Origin: Schistocephalus solidus
Taxonomy: Eukaryota; Platyhelminthes; Cestoda; Diphyllobothriidea; Diphyllobothriidae
DNA: 64,000 nucleotides
Reading direction: 5' to 3'
Assembly: GCA_017591395.1 (NCBI GenBank)
Contig: WEDG01004512.1
Span: 1-64,000, forward strand
In this document: positions 48,129 through 59,059 of the stretch, one piece after another
Layout: every line of letters starts with the position of its first letter
Numbering within the stretch: position 1 is the stretch's first letter
Notes under the pieces: generated by a model
Database searches by the model: none
The model's input: only the letters and a program-made list of their open reading frames with translations
What the model was told of the DNA's origin: nothing
Program-made: the position numbers and the translations under genes

Positions 48129-48149
48129 CACGGTTTCCTAGAAACCGTG
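48129..48149 (+). other. perfect 9-bp hairpin at the start of the LINE 3' UTR
   Basis: CACGGTTTC, loop CTA, GAAACCGTG. Degenerate versions lie at 49071 and 50014. Confidence 0.85.
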
Positions 48150-50790
48150 GCTGGAAGATCTGCCAATCTGACGCTTCCACCAGACCACGCCGTCGGCTCA
48201 GTGTATGTGCTGTGTGTGTCGAGTGGCTGACCAGTGGACTGGGAGTCAGACGGCAATGGCTCCATATCCCTGAGTTTGTGAATCCTGGTATTGTGCGTTA
48301 TGGGGGCCAGGTCGTGCTGTGGCGCGCGAAGACGGGTACGCCGATCCGTCAGCCAATGCGCCCCACTCCCACATCAGGCAACTGACCGGCTCGGACAGTA
48401 GTCTGACTGTGGGGAGTGGGGAGAGTGAGGTCGACAGCTCAGTGCATATTTCCTCACTATAAACAATCTGACGCGCTTGAAACTATCACGGTGCGCTAAA
48501 AGCCGTGGCTTGGAAGGTTGCCAACTGACGGGATAACTCGGACCGCGTGGTCAGCCCAATGTGTGTTTTGTGTGGAGTGGCTGACTGGCGGACTGAGAGT
48601 CAGGTTGCAATGGCTCCTTCTTAATGTGGCCTTTATGGCACTCCCACTCCGTGGGATCCGAGCCAGGTGTGGTGGCACGCCCAGGGGCGGCTCCGGCCGC
48701 GCCAGCCACCTGCGCCCTCTCCCATCTCCGGTCTTCTTGACTCTGTCTTGACACCGGGCTCAGGTGGGGGAGGAGGAGAAAGTGCAGTAGCTGCAGCGCA
48801 AGGCTACTATCACTTAAAACTAATTCACGCGCAAGTCACCGTCCCTGCACCACCTGGTGTGGAGCATACGGTGGACCTCGTCGAAATCGACGGTCGAACT
48901 GTCATGTCATCACCTAGTACCCTAGTGCACACCGCATGGGCCTATTAGGACACATGTGCCTCCACGACAACCTGCAGTAAACCACCAGAGGCCAAGCCAC
49001 ATCAGCGCACACCATCTACACTAATACATAGACAACACCCTAACAATCATCATAATGTACCTGATAAAATCACGTTTTCCTATAAACCGTGGCTTGGAAG
49101 GCTGCCAATCTGACGCTTACACCAGACCACGCCATCGGCCCAGTGTGTGTTGTGTGTGTGGAGAGGCTGACCAGTGGACTGGGATACAGACAGCGATGGC
49201 TCCTCCATATCCCCTGAGTTTGTGAATCCTGGTGTGTGCGTTATGGGGGCCAGGTCGTGCTGTGGCGCGCGAAGACGGGTACGCCGACCCGTCAGCAATG
49301 CGCCCACTCCCACATCAGGCAACTGACCGGCTCGGACAGTAGTCTGACTGTGGGGGTGGGGAGAAAAGTGAGTCGATAGCTCAGTGCATATTCCTCACTA
49401 TAAAACAATCTGACGCGCTTGAAACTATCACGGTGCGCTAAAAGCCGTGGCTTGGAAGGTTGCCAACTGACGGGATAACTCGGACCGCGTGGTCAGCCCA
49501 ATGTGTGTTTTGTGTGGAGTGGCTGACTGGCGGACTGAGAGTCAGGCTGCAATGGCTCCCTTCTTAATGTGGCCTTTATGGCACTCTCACTCCGTGGGAT
49601 CCGAGCCAGGTGTGGTGGCACGCCCAGGGGCGGCTCCGGCCGCGCCAGCCACCTGCGCCCTCTCCCATCTCCGGTCTTCTTGACTCTGTCTTGACACCGG
49701 GCTCAGGTGGGGGAGGAGGAGAGAGTGCGGTAGCTGCAGCGCAAGGCTACTATCACTTAAAACTAATTCACGCGCAAGTCACCGTCCCTGCACCACCTGG
49801 TGTGGAGCATGCAGTGGACCTCGTCGAAATCGACGGTCGAACTGTCATGTCATCACTAGTGCCCTGGTGCGCACCGCATGGGCCTATTAGGACACATGTG
49901 CCTCCACGACAACCTGCAGTAAAACCACCAGAGGCCAAGCCACATCAGCGCACACCATCTACACTAATACATAGACAACACCCTAACAATCATCATAATG
50001 TACCTGATAAAATCACGTTTTCCCTATAAACCGTGGCTTTTGGAAGGCTGCCAATCTGACGCTTACAGCAGACCACGCCATCGGCCCAGTGTGTGTTGTG
50101 TGTGTGGAGAGGCTGACCAGTGGACTGGGATACAGACAGCGATGGCTCCTCCATATCCCCTGAGTAAGTGAACCCTGGTGTGTGCGTTATGGGGGCCAGG
50201 TCGTGCTGTGGCGCGCGAAGACGGGTACGCCGACCCGTCAGCCAATGCGCCCACTCCCACATCTGACAACTGACTGGCTCGAATGGTGGTCTGATTTTGG
50301 GGGTGGGGGAGAGAGTGAGGTCAACAGCTCAGCGCATTTTCCTCACCATAAACAATCTGACGTGCTTGAAACTATCATGGTGCGCTAAAAGCCGTTGCTT
50401 GGAAGGTTGCCAACTGACGGGATAACTCGGACCGCGTGGTCAGCCCAATGTGTGTTTTGTGTGGAGAGGCTGACTGGCGGACTGAGAGTCAGGCTGCAAT
50501 TTCTCCTTCTTAATGTGGCCTTTATGGCAATCCCACTCCGTAGGATCCAAGCCAGGTGTGGTGGTACGCCCAGGGGCGGCTCCAGCCGCGCCAGCCACCT
50601 CCGCCTTCTCCCATCTCCGGTCTTCTTGACTCTGTCTTGACACCGGGCTCAGGTGTGGGAGGAGGAGAGAGTGCGGTAGCTGCAGCGCAAGGCAACTATC
50701 ATTTAAAGCTAATTCACGCGCAAGTCACCGTCCCTGCACCACCTGGTGTGGAGCATACGGTGGACCTCGTCAAAATCGACGGTCGAACTG
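48129..50790 (+). repeat. LINE 3' UTR tandem array, about 943-bp period
   Basis: Three units begin at 48129, 49071 and 50014, the last incomplete at its 3' end. Each contains module A (GCTGACCAGTGGACTGGG-type), module B (GCTGACTGGCGGACTGAG-type) and, in the first two, a closing copy of the LINE end (GCACACCATCTACACTAATA). Confidence 0.85.
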
Positions 50791-50794
50791 TCAT

Positions 50795-50885
50795 TGTAAT
50801 ATACCTCAATACACAAAGCACAGGACTTAATGATGATCGGTAACAACCGTGCGGCTTGCCTGTTACAGCCTTAGAAACAGGAAGA
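50795..50885 (+). repeat. decayed relative of the hammerhead-bearing repeat
   Basis: It aligns with 1653-1745: ATACCTCAATACACAAAGCACA, GATGATCGGTAACAACCGTG, CTTGCCTGTTACAGCC. The GAAACAGCTGTC half of the core is missing. Confidence 0.6.
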
Positions 50886-50889
50886 ATTA

Positions 50890-51330
50890 ACAGGGTTTCT
50901 AAGTTTCTTATGGTTAAAAATCCTCGTTCCTACGCCGACCACACGACAAGGTCTGTGGGTTGATGGTCACTGGGACTGGGAGAAGGGAAGGTAGAGTAGG
51001 ATGTGAGCAATGTTCAGAGGTCGATTAAGGATGAATTCTTTGGCTTGAGAGCAGGAATCATCCGAAATACACGTGTATTTGAGCAAAACTCTAGTTAAAT
51101 ATGGTTAGGGATAGATGTAAAGTTAGGGTTAAGGTAAGCTGGAGTTCAGTTTCGGGTTAAGGTTAGACTTAGTGTTAACTGTAGCGTTAGGGTTAAGATT
51201 AGGGCTACGATTAAGCTTTATGTTACAAAACTTAGTACACGGGAATATTCCCCCTTCTCGAAATTATGTGCCGCACCACCGTTCTTACTTGGGCGGGACG
51301 TTCATATTAATATATTCCATATAAGTAATC
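50890..51330. repeat. dispersed repeat R5 with GTTAGGG-like tract
   Basis: Degenerate TTAGGGTTAAG words lie at 51095-51225, followed by an ACTTGGGCGGGACGTTC block. Confidence 0.5.
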
Positions 51331-51544
51331 CTTACAGTCCAATCTCCCTGTTGGTTAGTTCTATTCCAACCATCATGTTACAAGAGGAGAATGACTGTGA
51401 TAAGAATGCAGAATCGACAAATATTCTCGCACAGTTAGCTTTGAGCCCCATGAATATGAATCTGCTTTCCTATTCCGGTCGGAAGAACATACGACCGACT
51501 ATTTTTTATGTAATCTCAGTTGTTCCTGTAGTTCTGCAGTACTG

Positions 51545-51545
<1 letters not shown>
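51331..51545. other. unassigned DNA
   Basis: Nothing recognised. Confidence 0.4.

Positions 51546-51610
<65 letters not shown>
51546..51610. repeat. (TA)n microsatellite
   Basis: About 32 units. Confidence 0.95.
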
Positions 51611-51613
<3 letters not shown>

Positions 51614-51721
51614 AGTGTGTGGCTCACCGATCTGCTAAAGGAACATTTGTGTTCCGTTGTGCCCTGGAACTCAGACTAGAGTACTCACAGGCAGTCGCAT
51701 AGTGACGTGTAGCATATTTTG

Positions 51722-51895
51722 ATAATGTGGAACCGACAAAGACAAGGGAAACCGGAATGGCCATTTCTGGCTTATTAGCCGTCATCAGCCAGTCATACCC
51801 AATCCCAAGTGTGGAACACCTGGGATTCGAACCCGCGACCTTTGGTATTTGAGTCGAACGCTCTACCATTGAGCCCACAGGCTCATTGCTTTAAT
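51722..51895 (-). repeat. SINE-1, best preserved copy
   Basis: Minus strand: tRNA-like head with box A GGGCTCAATGGTAGAGCG and box B GGTTCGAATCCCAG (51895-51815), then the tail from CACACTTGGGATTGGGTATG to CTTTGTCGGTTC. Box A and box B both fit RNA polymerase III promoters. Confidence 0.8.
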
Positions 51896-51909
51896 CGGTT
51901 GCGATCGGG

Positions 51910-52255
51910 AATATGATGATAGTGTGTGGCTCACCGATCTGCTAAAAGGAACATTTGTGTTCCGTTGTGCCCTGGAACTCAGACTGAAGTACTCACAGGC
52001 AGTCGCATAGCGACGATGTAGCATATTTGATAATGTGGAACCGACAAAGACAAGGGAGACCGGAATGGCCATTTCTGGCTTATTAGCCGTCATCAGCCAG
52101 TCATACCCAATCCCAAGTGTGGAACACAAATGTTCCTTTAGCAGATCGGTGAGCCACACACTATCATCATATTCCCAAGTGTGGAACACAAATGTTCCTT
52201 TAGCAGATCGGTGAGCCACACACTATCATCATATTCCCGATCGCAACCGACAAAG
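51910..52255 (-). repeat. SINE-1 tail and duplicated 5' flank
   Basis: The tail (52034-52125) lacks its tRNA head. Instead, a TGTTCCTTTAGCAGATCGGT module occurs twice in tandem (52130-52180, 52190-52240). The same module, reversed, lies at 51630 and 51935. Confidence 0.7.
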
Positions 52256-52256
52256 C

Positions 52257-52420
52257 AACGAGGCCCGTGGCTCAATGGTAGAAGCGTTCGACTCAAATAC
52301 CAAAGGTCGCAGGTTCGAGTCCAGGTGTTCCACACTTGGGATTGGGTATATTATGGCTGATGACGGCTAATAAGCCAAAATGGCCGTCCGGTCTCCTTGA
52401 TGCTTTTGTCGGTTCCACAT
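52257..52420 (+). repeat. SINE-1, plus copy
   Basis: Head GGCCCGTGGCTCAATGGTAG to GGTTCGAGTCCAGG, then the tail to CTTTTGTCGGTTCC. It is inverted relative to its neighbours. Confidence 0.8.
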
Positions 52421-52423
52421 TAT

Positions 52424-52426
<3 letters not shown>

Positions 52427-52482
<56 letters not shown>

Positions 52483-52521
52483 TATATATATATATATATA
52501 TATATCTATATATAGATATAT
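52427..52521. repeat. (TA)n microsatellite
   Basis: About 95 bp with a few interruptions. Confidence 0.95.
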
Positions 52522-52534
52522 GAAATTGATGAAC

Positions 52535-52690
52535 CGACAAAGACAAAGGGGAGACAGGAATGGCCATTTCTGGCTTATTAGCCGTCATCAGCCAGTCATA
52601 CCCAATCCCAAGTGTGGCACCTGGGATTCGAACCGCGACTTTTGGTATTTGAGTCGAACGCTCTACCATTGAGCCACGGGCTCGTTGTTT
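52535..52690 (-). repeat. SINE-1, minus copy
   Basis: Intact head (box A GGCTCAATGGTAGAGCG) and tail. Confidence 0.8.
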
Positions 52691-52810
52691 TATTTGAATT
52701 TCCAATGTATGCTACACCGTCGCTATGCGACCGCCTGCGAGGGCTCTAGTCTGAGCTCCGTTGGCAACGGAAACGCATGTTCCTTAAGAAGATCGGTGAG
52801 CTCACACACT

Positions 52811-52864
52811 ATCTATATATCTATATATATATGCTATATATATATATATATATGTATATGTATA
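52811..52864. repeat. (TA)n microsatellite, interrupted
   Basis: Short TA runs with C and G interruptions. Confidence 0.9.
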
Positions 52865-53805
52865 ATTTACGACATGCTGTCACTTTTTCTATGTCATGCC
52901 GTATAAAAAAGATGTGCCGAGGTTTCGCCCTGCGAGTAGAATATTAAGGTATACGGAAATTAGCAGCCAAAGGATTGTCACCTGAGTCTTTAGCAATTAT
53001 TTTTCAATATTACTAACGGCACTAGTTGACACATGGTTAATGATAGAACTGTGTCCAGAAACAAGCAGGGTTGACCAAAGCGATCTACGACTAAGACGAT
53101 GATTTCATAAGTCGTACACTGAAAGGGTATCAGTATATGCCTATTGAGACGAATAACAGTGAACATCTGCCGAGGTTTTCCATGCCTATGCAGGAATTTG
53201 AACTTCATCAGCAAAATGCCATGATCGGGCCGCTTTTATGTCGGAAACTTACCAGAGAACGTTTTTGATTTGCTTAGAATTACATTGAGTAAAAGCCCTC
53301 ATATTGGAAGTGCATTTACCTCTGCGACGAGGTCTTGTTGTTAGATAAGCTTGCGAAGTCAGCCCAGATGGTCATGCGTGGAAAGAACTGTCCAACAGAA
53401 CACACTGCTCCTACGAAAACCTTCGAGCACTGTCGATGCTTGATAATTTGGATCACTATATGTGGAAATATACTGACAGCACAGGTACTAGCTAAAAGCT
53501 CTTGTGCTCTCAATATGCTTCCATCTTTAATCCCCAAATAAACTATTGACTGCCTGTTGACAGTTTAATGAATATTAAGTGGTTATCTCGTTGTGGTTCA
53601 TAAAAGTCGGCCCAAGCATTCATAGCAACTTTCACTATACGCCTATAAACCTTGAAATAGACTGTTTGACTCAAAGTTAACAATTAATTTCTAAGGAAAT
53701 TAAAAAAAGCTGCGATTTGGCTAGCTAGTAAATTTAGAAAGTGGCCAATCTGGAGCTCGACTACAGGCACCCCTAACATCAAGGCATTCATCAACATCAA
53801 AAAGG
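52865..53805. other. unassigned DNA
   Basis: Short frames on both strands show no domain. Part may belong to the transposon below. Confidence 0.4.
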
Positions 53806-53809
53806 AGCC

Positions 53810-54075
53810 CTTTAGTTATTACACCATCCACGGATTCCCAAGAAATAGCATAATTTTACGTGATAATTCTCCCACTCATCACTCCAGAAAGCTGGGAATT
53901 TTCTAACACCTGCAGCTCTAATCAACATTTTAAACAAAAACCCGCCTTTCCACATGCGGTCTCCAATGTATTTATTCCTGCTAGCATTCCGGATCTTAAT
54001 CCTATCGAAATATTTTTCCAACTATCGAAGGAAAGTGGCACAAGACGAAAACGTGTCTTTTCATGCAAGAAAACT
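53810..54075 (+). pseudogene. Tc1/IS630-type DDE transposase remnant
   Basis: One frame gives IILRDNSPTHHSR (about 53850-53885), resembling the second catalytic Asp block (DNAxxH). After a stop and frame change, the next gives FIPASIPDLNPIEIFFQLSK (53970-54030), the PDLNPIE block that carries the third acidic residue in Tc1/IS630-like transposases. The spacing of the two blocks is about right. The rest of the protein is not visible, so the element is dead and heavily decayed. Confidence 0.6.
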
Positions 54076-54885
54076 TGATTTTATGCCGAATAAGCACTAA
54101 GTAAAATATCCAGGCAAGTACTTACATTAAGATACAAGTTTAAATGCCTGCCGATAATTTAGCCTGAGCAAAGGTATGCTTGTAAAACAGCCTTTTGAAA
54201 TTTTCAATGGAAAGTTTGGCAATTTTAAATAATCACACTGGACAAACTATTATGAACAACCTGGCTATCTCCGTGTGTGACAGATGTTATGCTGTTTTAA
54301 ATGCAGATGAATACGAAGAGAGTACGGATCTTTAGTATTTGTTACTATTTTTCATTATCTCCAAATTTTCATGTGTCCCTATTCCCTAAAAAAAATTATA
54401 ATTGACTTTGTTTAAATAATTTTACATACAGCTCTTATCTGAACTTCGCGTTTATAGTGAAAATAATCATGCCTTCATTTGTAAGGATCTCGTTGTTTTA
54501 CGCTTTTTTTTGGGGAGGGGGAGGGGGGCGCAGCATAGGCTAATTTTGCATAATAGGAATTTTCTTGTGAAGTTCGTGGGATTTTCTGAGTTAGCAGGAA
54601 ATCCTATTACGATAATAAGATAGTAGCATCTGTCTGTGTCACGTAGGATACGTTGGATGTACCGTGTACCCTGCATACCATGGACTGTACTACATAAAGA
54701 AAAATCAAAAATTAATATGAAAAATAACCAAAGATGAAGTAATTATTATTGCAGTCCCAATTGAACAGTAACTTCTATGCAACGATTTATTGCTAGATTT
54801 TGATTTATGTTTCCGGAGTTTGGAGATCTAGTTTGAAGGGAATATGCAACCGCTGGTTGCGAATAAACTGTCTTTAGTTGCACTG
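54076..54885. other. unassigned AT-rich DNA
   Basis: Nothing recognised. A G-rich run lies near 54510-54530. Confidence 0.4.
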
Positions 54886-54960
54886 GTGTACAGTAATCCC
54901 ATCGAATATCGCGGGAAGTACATTTTAGAGACTGCATGTGAAATTCAAATTCAATGGAGG
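54886..54960 (+). mobile_element. Tigger-like terminal sequence
   Basis: CAGTAATCCCATCGAATATC followed by GCGGGAAG resembles the ends of the MITEs at 14575 and 15425. The partner end was not found. Confidence 0.4.
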
Positions 54961-55179
54961 ACCTAGCTCATGCAAATTCCGAAATTTATCAAAGATTGAT
55001 AATCATTTGCAAACCGGCATAAATGCCTGTACCGAAGTTTTGAAATAATACTGAAAAACCTAGAGTGAAATTAACACTTAAAGGAAATGTGAAAAGTAAT
55101 ATTACATTGTTTAGAAATACGAGCCTTATAAAAAAGTGGCAAATTCTGAAAATGCGCCATATCCCTGTAAAATCGTTTT

Positions 55180-55461
55180 GTGCATATTAAGATAACCATT
55201 CTTTCGTCAAATTTCTTTATAGGTATATCTGTTATTGGATTGCAATTAGTTTCAGATCGTCCTTTAAATACCGGCGAAGATTTTACCTTTTTTACTGTTT
55301 TCAATCGATTGACAAGAAACTTCGGCCCAGTTTACGTGTTGATAAAAATCTTTAGAATTATATGTTTCTTAAAATTCTTTACCTTAGTAGTGAGCTTTTG
55401 GATATTCCTTCTAATGGGAATGACCGTTTGCGTCATATTTGTAGATTCGCCCAAACCTTAA
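55180..55461 (+). other. open frame with hydrophobic segments, unknown
   Basis: A 93-residue frame has two hydrophobic stretches (VYVLIKIFRIICFLKFF and VVSFWIFLLMGMTVCVIF). A TTTCTTTATAG acceptor-like site lies at about 55212-55222. No family is recognised. The AT-rich setting makes chance likely. Confidence 0.2.
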
Positions 55462-56783
55462 AAAATTGTTGCCGAGAGAAATAAACGTTCACAACAAAAC
55501 TTGACAAGGAATATGCCTAACATAAATTAAACGTTTTATAATAAGTTACCCGTTTACAAAGCGCGTTGAGTAGATACTTAGCTGACGAATATATGCGAAC
55601 GGTACCCGTTCGAAGGTTAAGTAAAGGTGAACATGTGGAAGTTTAATTGGTTTTCTGACTTCCCTGAAAATAAGTGATACATTTTCCGCTGACAATGAAA
55701 TAACGCACCTTTCGGTTTATGAGAGAGTGTTTTTGATATATTTGCTTAGTTTAATGGTCCTTTCTAATACTGCAAATAGACAACAGAGTATCGGAATATA
55801 TACTAAGATTTTGCGAAAACTGCTAAGCTTCTGTCTAGTGCGTTTCTAAATTAAAAATACAAAAATTATTCCAAATTAACATCGGTGTCACTGTAGGCCT
55901 CCTCCATATTATCTTGTACGGTCTTCATATTAACCGTAGTAAAACAAAAATGCTAGTTAAAAAGTTTATTCCTGCGTTTTGTGGCAAAAAGTCAGCAGTT
56001 GGCACAAAATAATTTCTGAAACTGAATTATTTGCTTGCTTTTGGAAAACAGTGTGCTGTCTTACACTTTCCTTCACTGGATTTTCATTGAATTTAGATCG
56101 AAATTCGTTGTTCCCAAAGGGATTTATTTGAAACTATTCTTAATTATATTAATGGCCTTTTGTAGCGCAATGCAAAAAGTAAAAGGCTTTGTTTTGTGAT
56201 AGTAAATAGCATAGGAAATTTCTTGGATGTTCAGCAACTTCTGATTTCACCGAAATCCTGCAGGTTTCCATTCAATGTATAAGATTGAATATGCAATGTT
56301 CTTTAGAAAAAGACTCACTGAGTATCAAATCCACTCATTAAACCAACGTAACAAGACCAAACGGGTAAGCTAACTTACTCACTCAAATTGTGCTTGACCA
56401 TTGCATGACTTATATTACCTGCTGTTTTTATGTTAAAGATAATTACTCCTGCAACCTCTGGATGTAATTTAAAGCTTAAATTAAACCTTCAACTATTCTT
56501 ATAAACCTTATAAACTTTTCCAAAACTTTTGTAAACACTTCCTATGCCCTTAAAAACTGCAATATACTCTCTTAAATATACGTAAAAATTATAAAAATAC
56601 ACACAAATACACAAATAAAATTATTGTCACAGCTATCGCACTTCTTTCGCTTGTATTGACAATGCCCGAAAAAGCAAAACGCCAGACGAATGATCGAATA
56701 TGGCTGAATCTAATATACTACCTAAAACCGCTGGATGGTGAAGTCATAGGGAAAAATTTAATGCAGGCTCCAATAATTGATTT
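55462..56783. other. unassigned AT-rich DNA
   Basis: No gene or repeat is recognised. Confidence 0.4.
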
Positions 56784-56841
56784 TTTCTTCTTCTTCTTCT
56801 TCTTCTTCTTCTTCTTCTTCTTCTTCTTCTTCCTCTTCTCC
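56784..56841. repeat. (CTT)n microsatellite
   Basis: About 19 units. Confidence 0.95.
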
Positions 56842-57500
56842 TCCTGCAATGTTCCGGTTTGTTAAAAAATATATGCATCTTCAAACTCCTGTGACGATTG
56901 GCCTCTTTCTCTCTATTCCATTCCTTCCACGTGCCGTTGGAAGTCGGTATTTGACTGGCGAGAAGGTAAAGTGATATAACGGCGGGGAACTAACGCAGCC
57001 CCAGAACTCTCGTATTCCAGGTGGTCTGCTTGCACATTCCAAGGGACAGGGTAGTTATAAGCCGCACCCCGACGACATTGCATCCCAGTCGCTCTGTCGC
57101 TCCCCGAAAATGCCTGATTGCGAGGTAGCGATGTGCTCTTGCTTATAAAACACACACGGACAACGCTGGGGGGGCCCACTAACGAACCGAACGGCCGAAG
57201 GTCAGCGAAATACGCGTGTCTGAGGGATACACCTCAGAGTTTAAGGCAGTCCGTCCGGAGTTGGCATCGTTGGGACACGTATTCATGCAATTTGTGAAAC
57301 TACCCGAGAGGATCCACGCTTGACCAGGTTAGTTCAGTTTTTCCCCACATACAGTCTTTGTGCACAACTTAAATGCAACCAATCAAAGCAATTTCGTGAA
57401 GGCGACTTGGGTGTAGAATAATTGGAGCCTGCACCTGTCAATACTTTCTACGTTGCGGGTCGCAGGTCGCCCTTTCACACTGTGCTGGCCTGCTCGCATC
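56842..57500. other. mostly unassigned, with an R4 fragment
   Basis: The stretch 57150-57240 resembles 230-330 (CAACGCTGG, GTCAGCGAAATACGCGTGTCTG). Nothing else is recognised. Confidence 0.4.
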
Positions 57501-58171
57501 GCTAACCCACAACAGGTCAAGTCGGCCAGAGACGCTCAAGAGAGTCAGCTGTCCTGTCCTCTGCTGTACCGGCACCTGCAGTAGTCGAGACGACTAATTG
57601 TGTCGCTCGGCCCTGCGTCAATAACATCCAAAAGCAGTGTGGGCAACTGTTGCTACCAGAAGCGAGAGAGAGGGAGCGATAGGAAGAGTTGATGCTGTTA
57701 TCATCGTCATTATCATCCCCGTCGTCTAATCGTCGTAGTCGACCGCCCCACCCCCCGCCACCCTGCCCTCGACACACACATAACATGTGCTTGCGCGTCA
57801 CCTGTTGCTGCAGTATGTGTGTGTTCGTGTTGGACGATCTACTGCACTAGGATGCTGACTGCTGCTGCCATGGCTGCCGCTGCGCGCAAAAGGCGATGGT
57901 GGCGGCCGGCGACGACGACGACGACGACTGCGAAGGCGGGGGGAAGGAGGGGTGGTGGCGGATCAGTAGGTTTTGACTGACAGCACCACTTGTTCACTTG
58001 GGTGCTGCAGGCAGCCGAATCTCGCTGGCGAGTGGACGAACGCGCGAGGCCCTGATTGGCTGCCGGGCGTCCACGCGCGGCGCGTGTCGGTGGCAGCCAG
58101 AGCAGGTGTTCACGGCCATCACGCACACACACCGCGTCCGTCATCGGCACTGTTTTATACCCTACTGTACG
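57501..58171. other. GC-rich segment, possible promoter region
   Basis: It contains an ATTGG word near 58053 and TTTTATACC near 58152. (CGA)n lies at 57908-57926. Open frames on both strands are GC-driven. Confidence 0.35.
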
Positions 58172-58558
58172 ATGCTGCTGCTGCTGCTGCTGTCTTTCCC
58201 TCTTCCTCTCTCCCCCCGTCCTCCGGCGTGTCAGTTGGGCTGCGCACCCACACGCGGAGAAACTGTGTCGCATTTATCACCCGCTGAGTTGGTTGAACGT
58301 ATACGTGCCTACGCGTATGCCTGCAGACAGTGTCCGACGCTATATATCGGCCAAGTGCACCTCCGGGTGGTGGACGAGGGAGTGTACACGAAAGTGAACG
58401 GCAACCAGTGTAAATTCCATGGGTGCGCACGGGAAGGAATCCACAGCGAGCCCACCTTATTTAAACGGTTGCCTGCCGAGTATGCGGATGTAGTGAAGAT
58501 TAGCAAGGAACACACACACATACTTAGTCTCCCAGGCCAGCGCAAGTCTGCTATTTAA
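58172..58558 (+). CDS. hypothetical small protein with signal-like start
   Basis: The frame from this ATG encodes 128 residues. It begins with a run of Leu encoded by (CTG)n that resembles a signal peptide, followed by a Pro-rich stretch, then SPAELVERIRAYAYACRQCP and GQVHLRVVDEGVYTKV and several Cys. No family is recognised. TATA-like words lie at 58152 and 58341. Against it: the GC-rich setting, the low-complexity start and the lack of a known domain. It could be one exon of a larger gene. Confidence 0.25.
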   Translation: MLLLLLLSFPLPLSPRPPACQLGCAPTRGETVSHLSPAELVERIRAYAYACRQCPTLYIGQVHLRVVDEGVYTKVNGNQCKFHGCAREGIHSEPTLFKRLPAEYADVVKISKEHTHILSLPGQRKSAI

Positions 58559-58895
58559 CTATTTGCTGGATCGGTAGCTTCGGAAAGTTGTGTTTTCAGG
58601 GATAGGACCACTGGTGCAGCCCATCGCTTACTGGTAGCCAACCTTTTGCTATGTCAAACTGACCCCAATGCAGGAAAAAGGTTAGGAATTTAAATTGAGA
58701 GTGTGAATAGGGCTTTCCAGCGATACTTGAAACGTCTGAGTCTGATGTGACACTGTCGCAAAAACAAATTTTACCCAGCCTGGAGAAGTGCATTTCGATA
58801 TTTCCGGGTATGCTCTTTGATTTAGAACGGGAGGCGTGAAAATTGGGTGAATAGAGCATCCGTGCCGAGGATTGTGCTTTATACACCTCCTCATA

Positions 58896-58968
58896 CTCCT
58901 CCTCCTCCTCCTCCTCCTCCTCCTTCTTATCCTCTCCATTCTTCTTCTTCTTCTTCTTCTTCTTCTTC
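58896..58968. repeat. (CTC)n-(CTT)n microsatellite
   Basis: Two adjacent pyrimidine triplet runs. Confidence 0.9.
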
Positions 58969-59059
58969 ATCCTGTGTCGGCCTCTTCGTCATCTTCTCAA
59001 CTCCATCCTGTTTTTCGGACTGAACATGATCATCTAATGAAGAAAAGTGATCACATCAA

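Larger units (their letters stand above)
43528..50790 (+). mobile_element. longest LINE copy, with threefold 3' UTR
   Basis: The order is 5' UTR (43528-44085), endonuclease (44100-44935), reverse transcriptase (45020-46790), C-terminal region and C2H2 fingers (46800-48050), then 3' UTR. The 3' UTR unit, starting at a CACG hairpin at 48129, recurs at 49071 and 50014 and ends near 50790. Frameshifts break every domain, so the copy is inactive, but it is the reference for all fragments in the window. An RTE-like clade is possible, but I cannot assign it without a tree. Confidence 0.85.

Noticed and set aside
48518..48751. Apparent conserved protein repeated at 21666, 49489 and 50395
   Set aside because: The recurring frame lies in the LINE 3' UTR; conservation reflects repeat copies, and the opposite strand is open as well.
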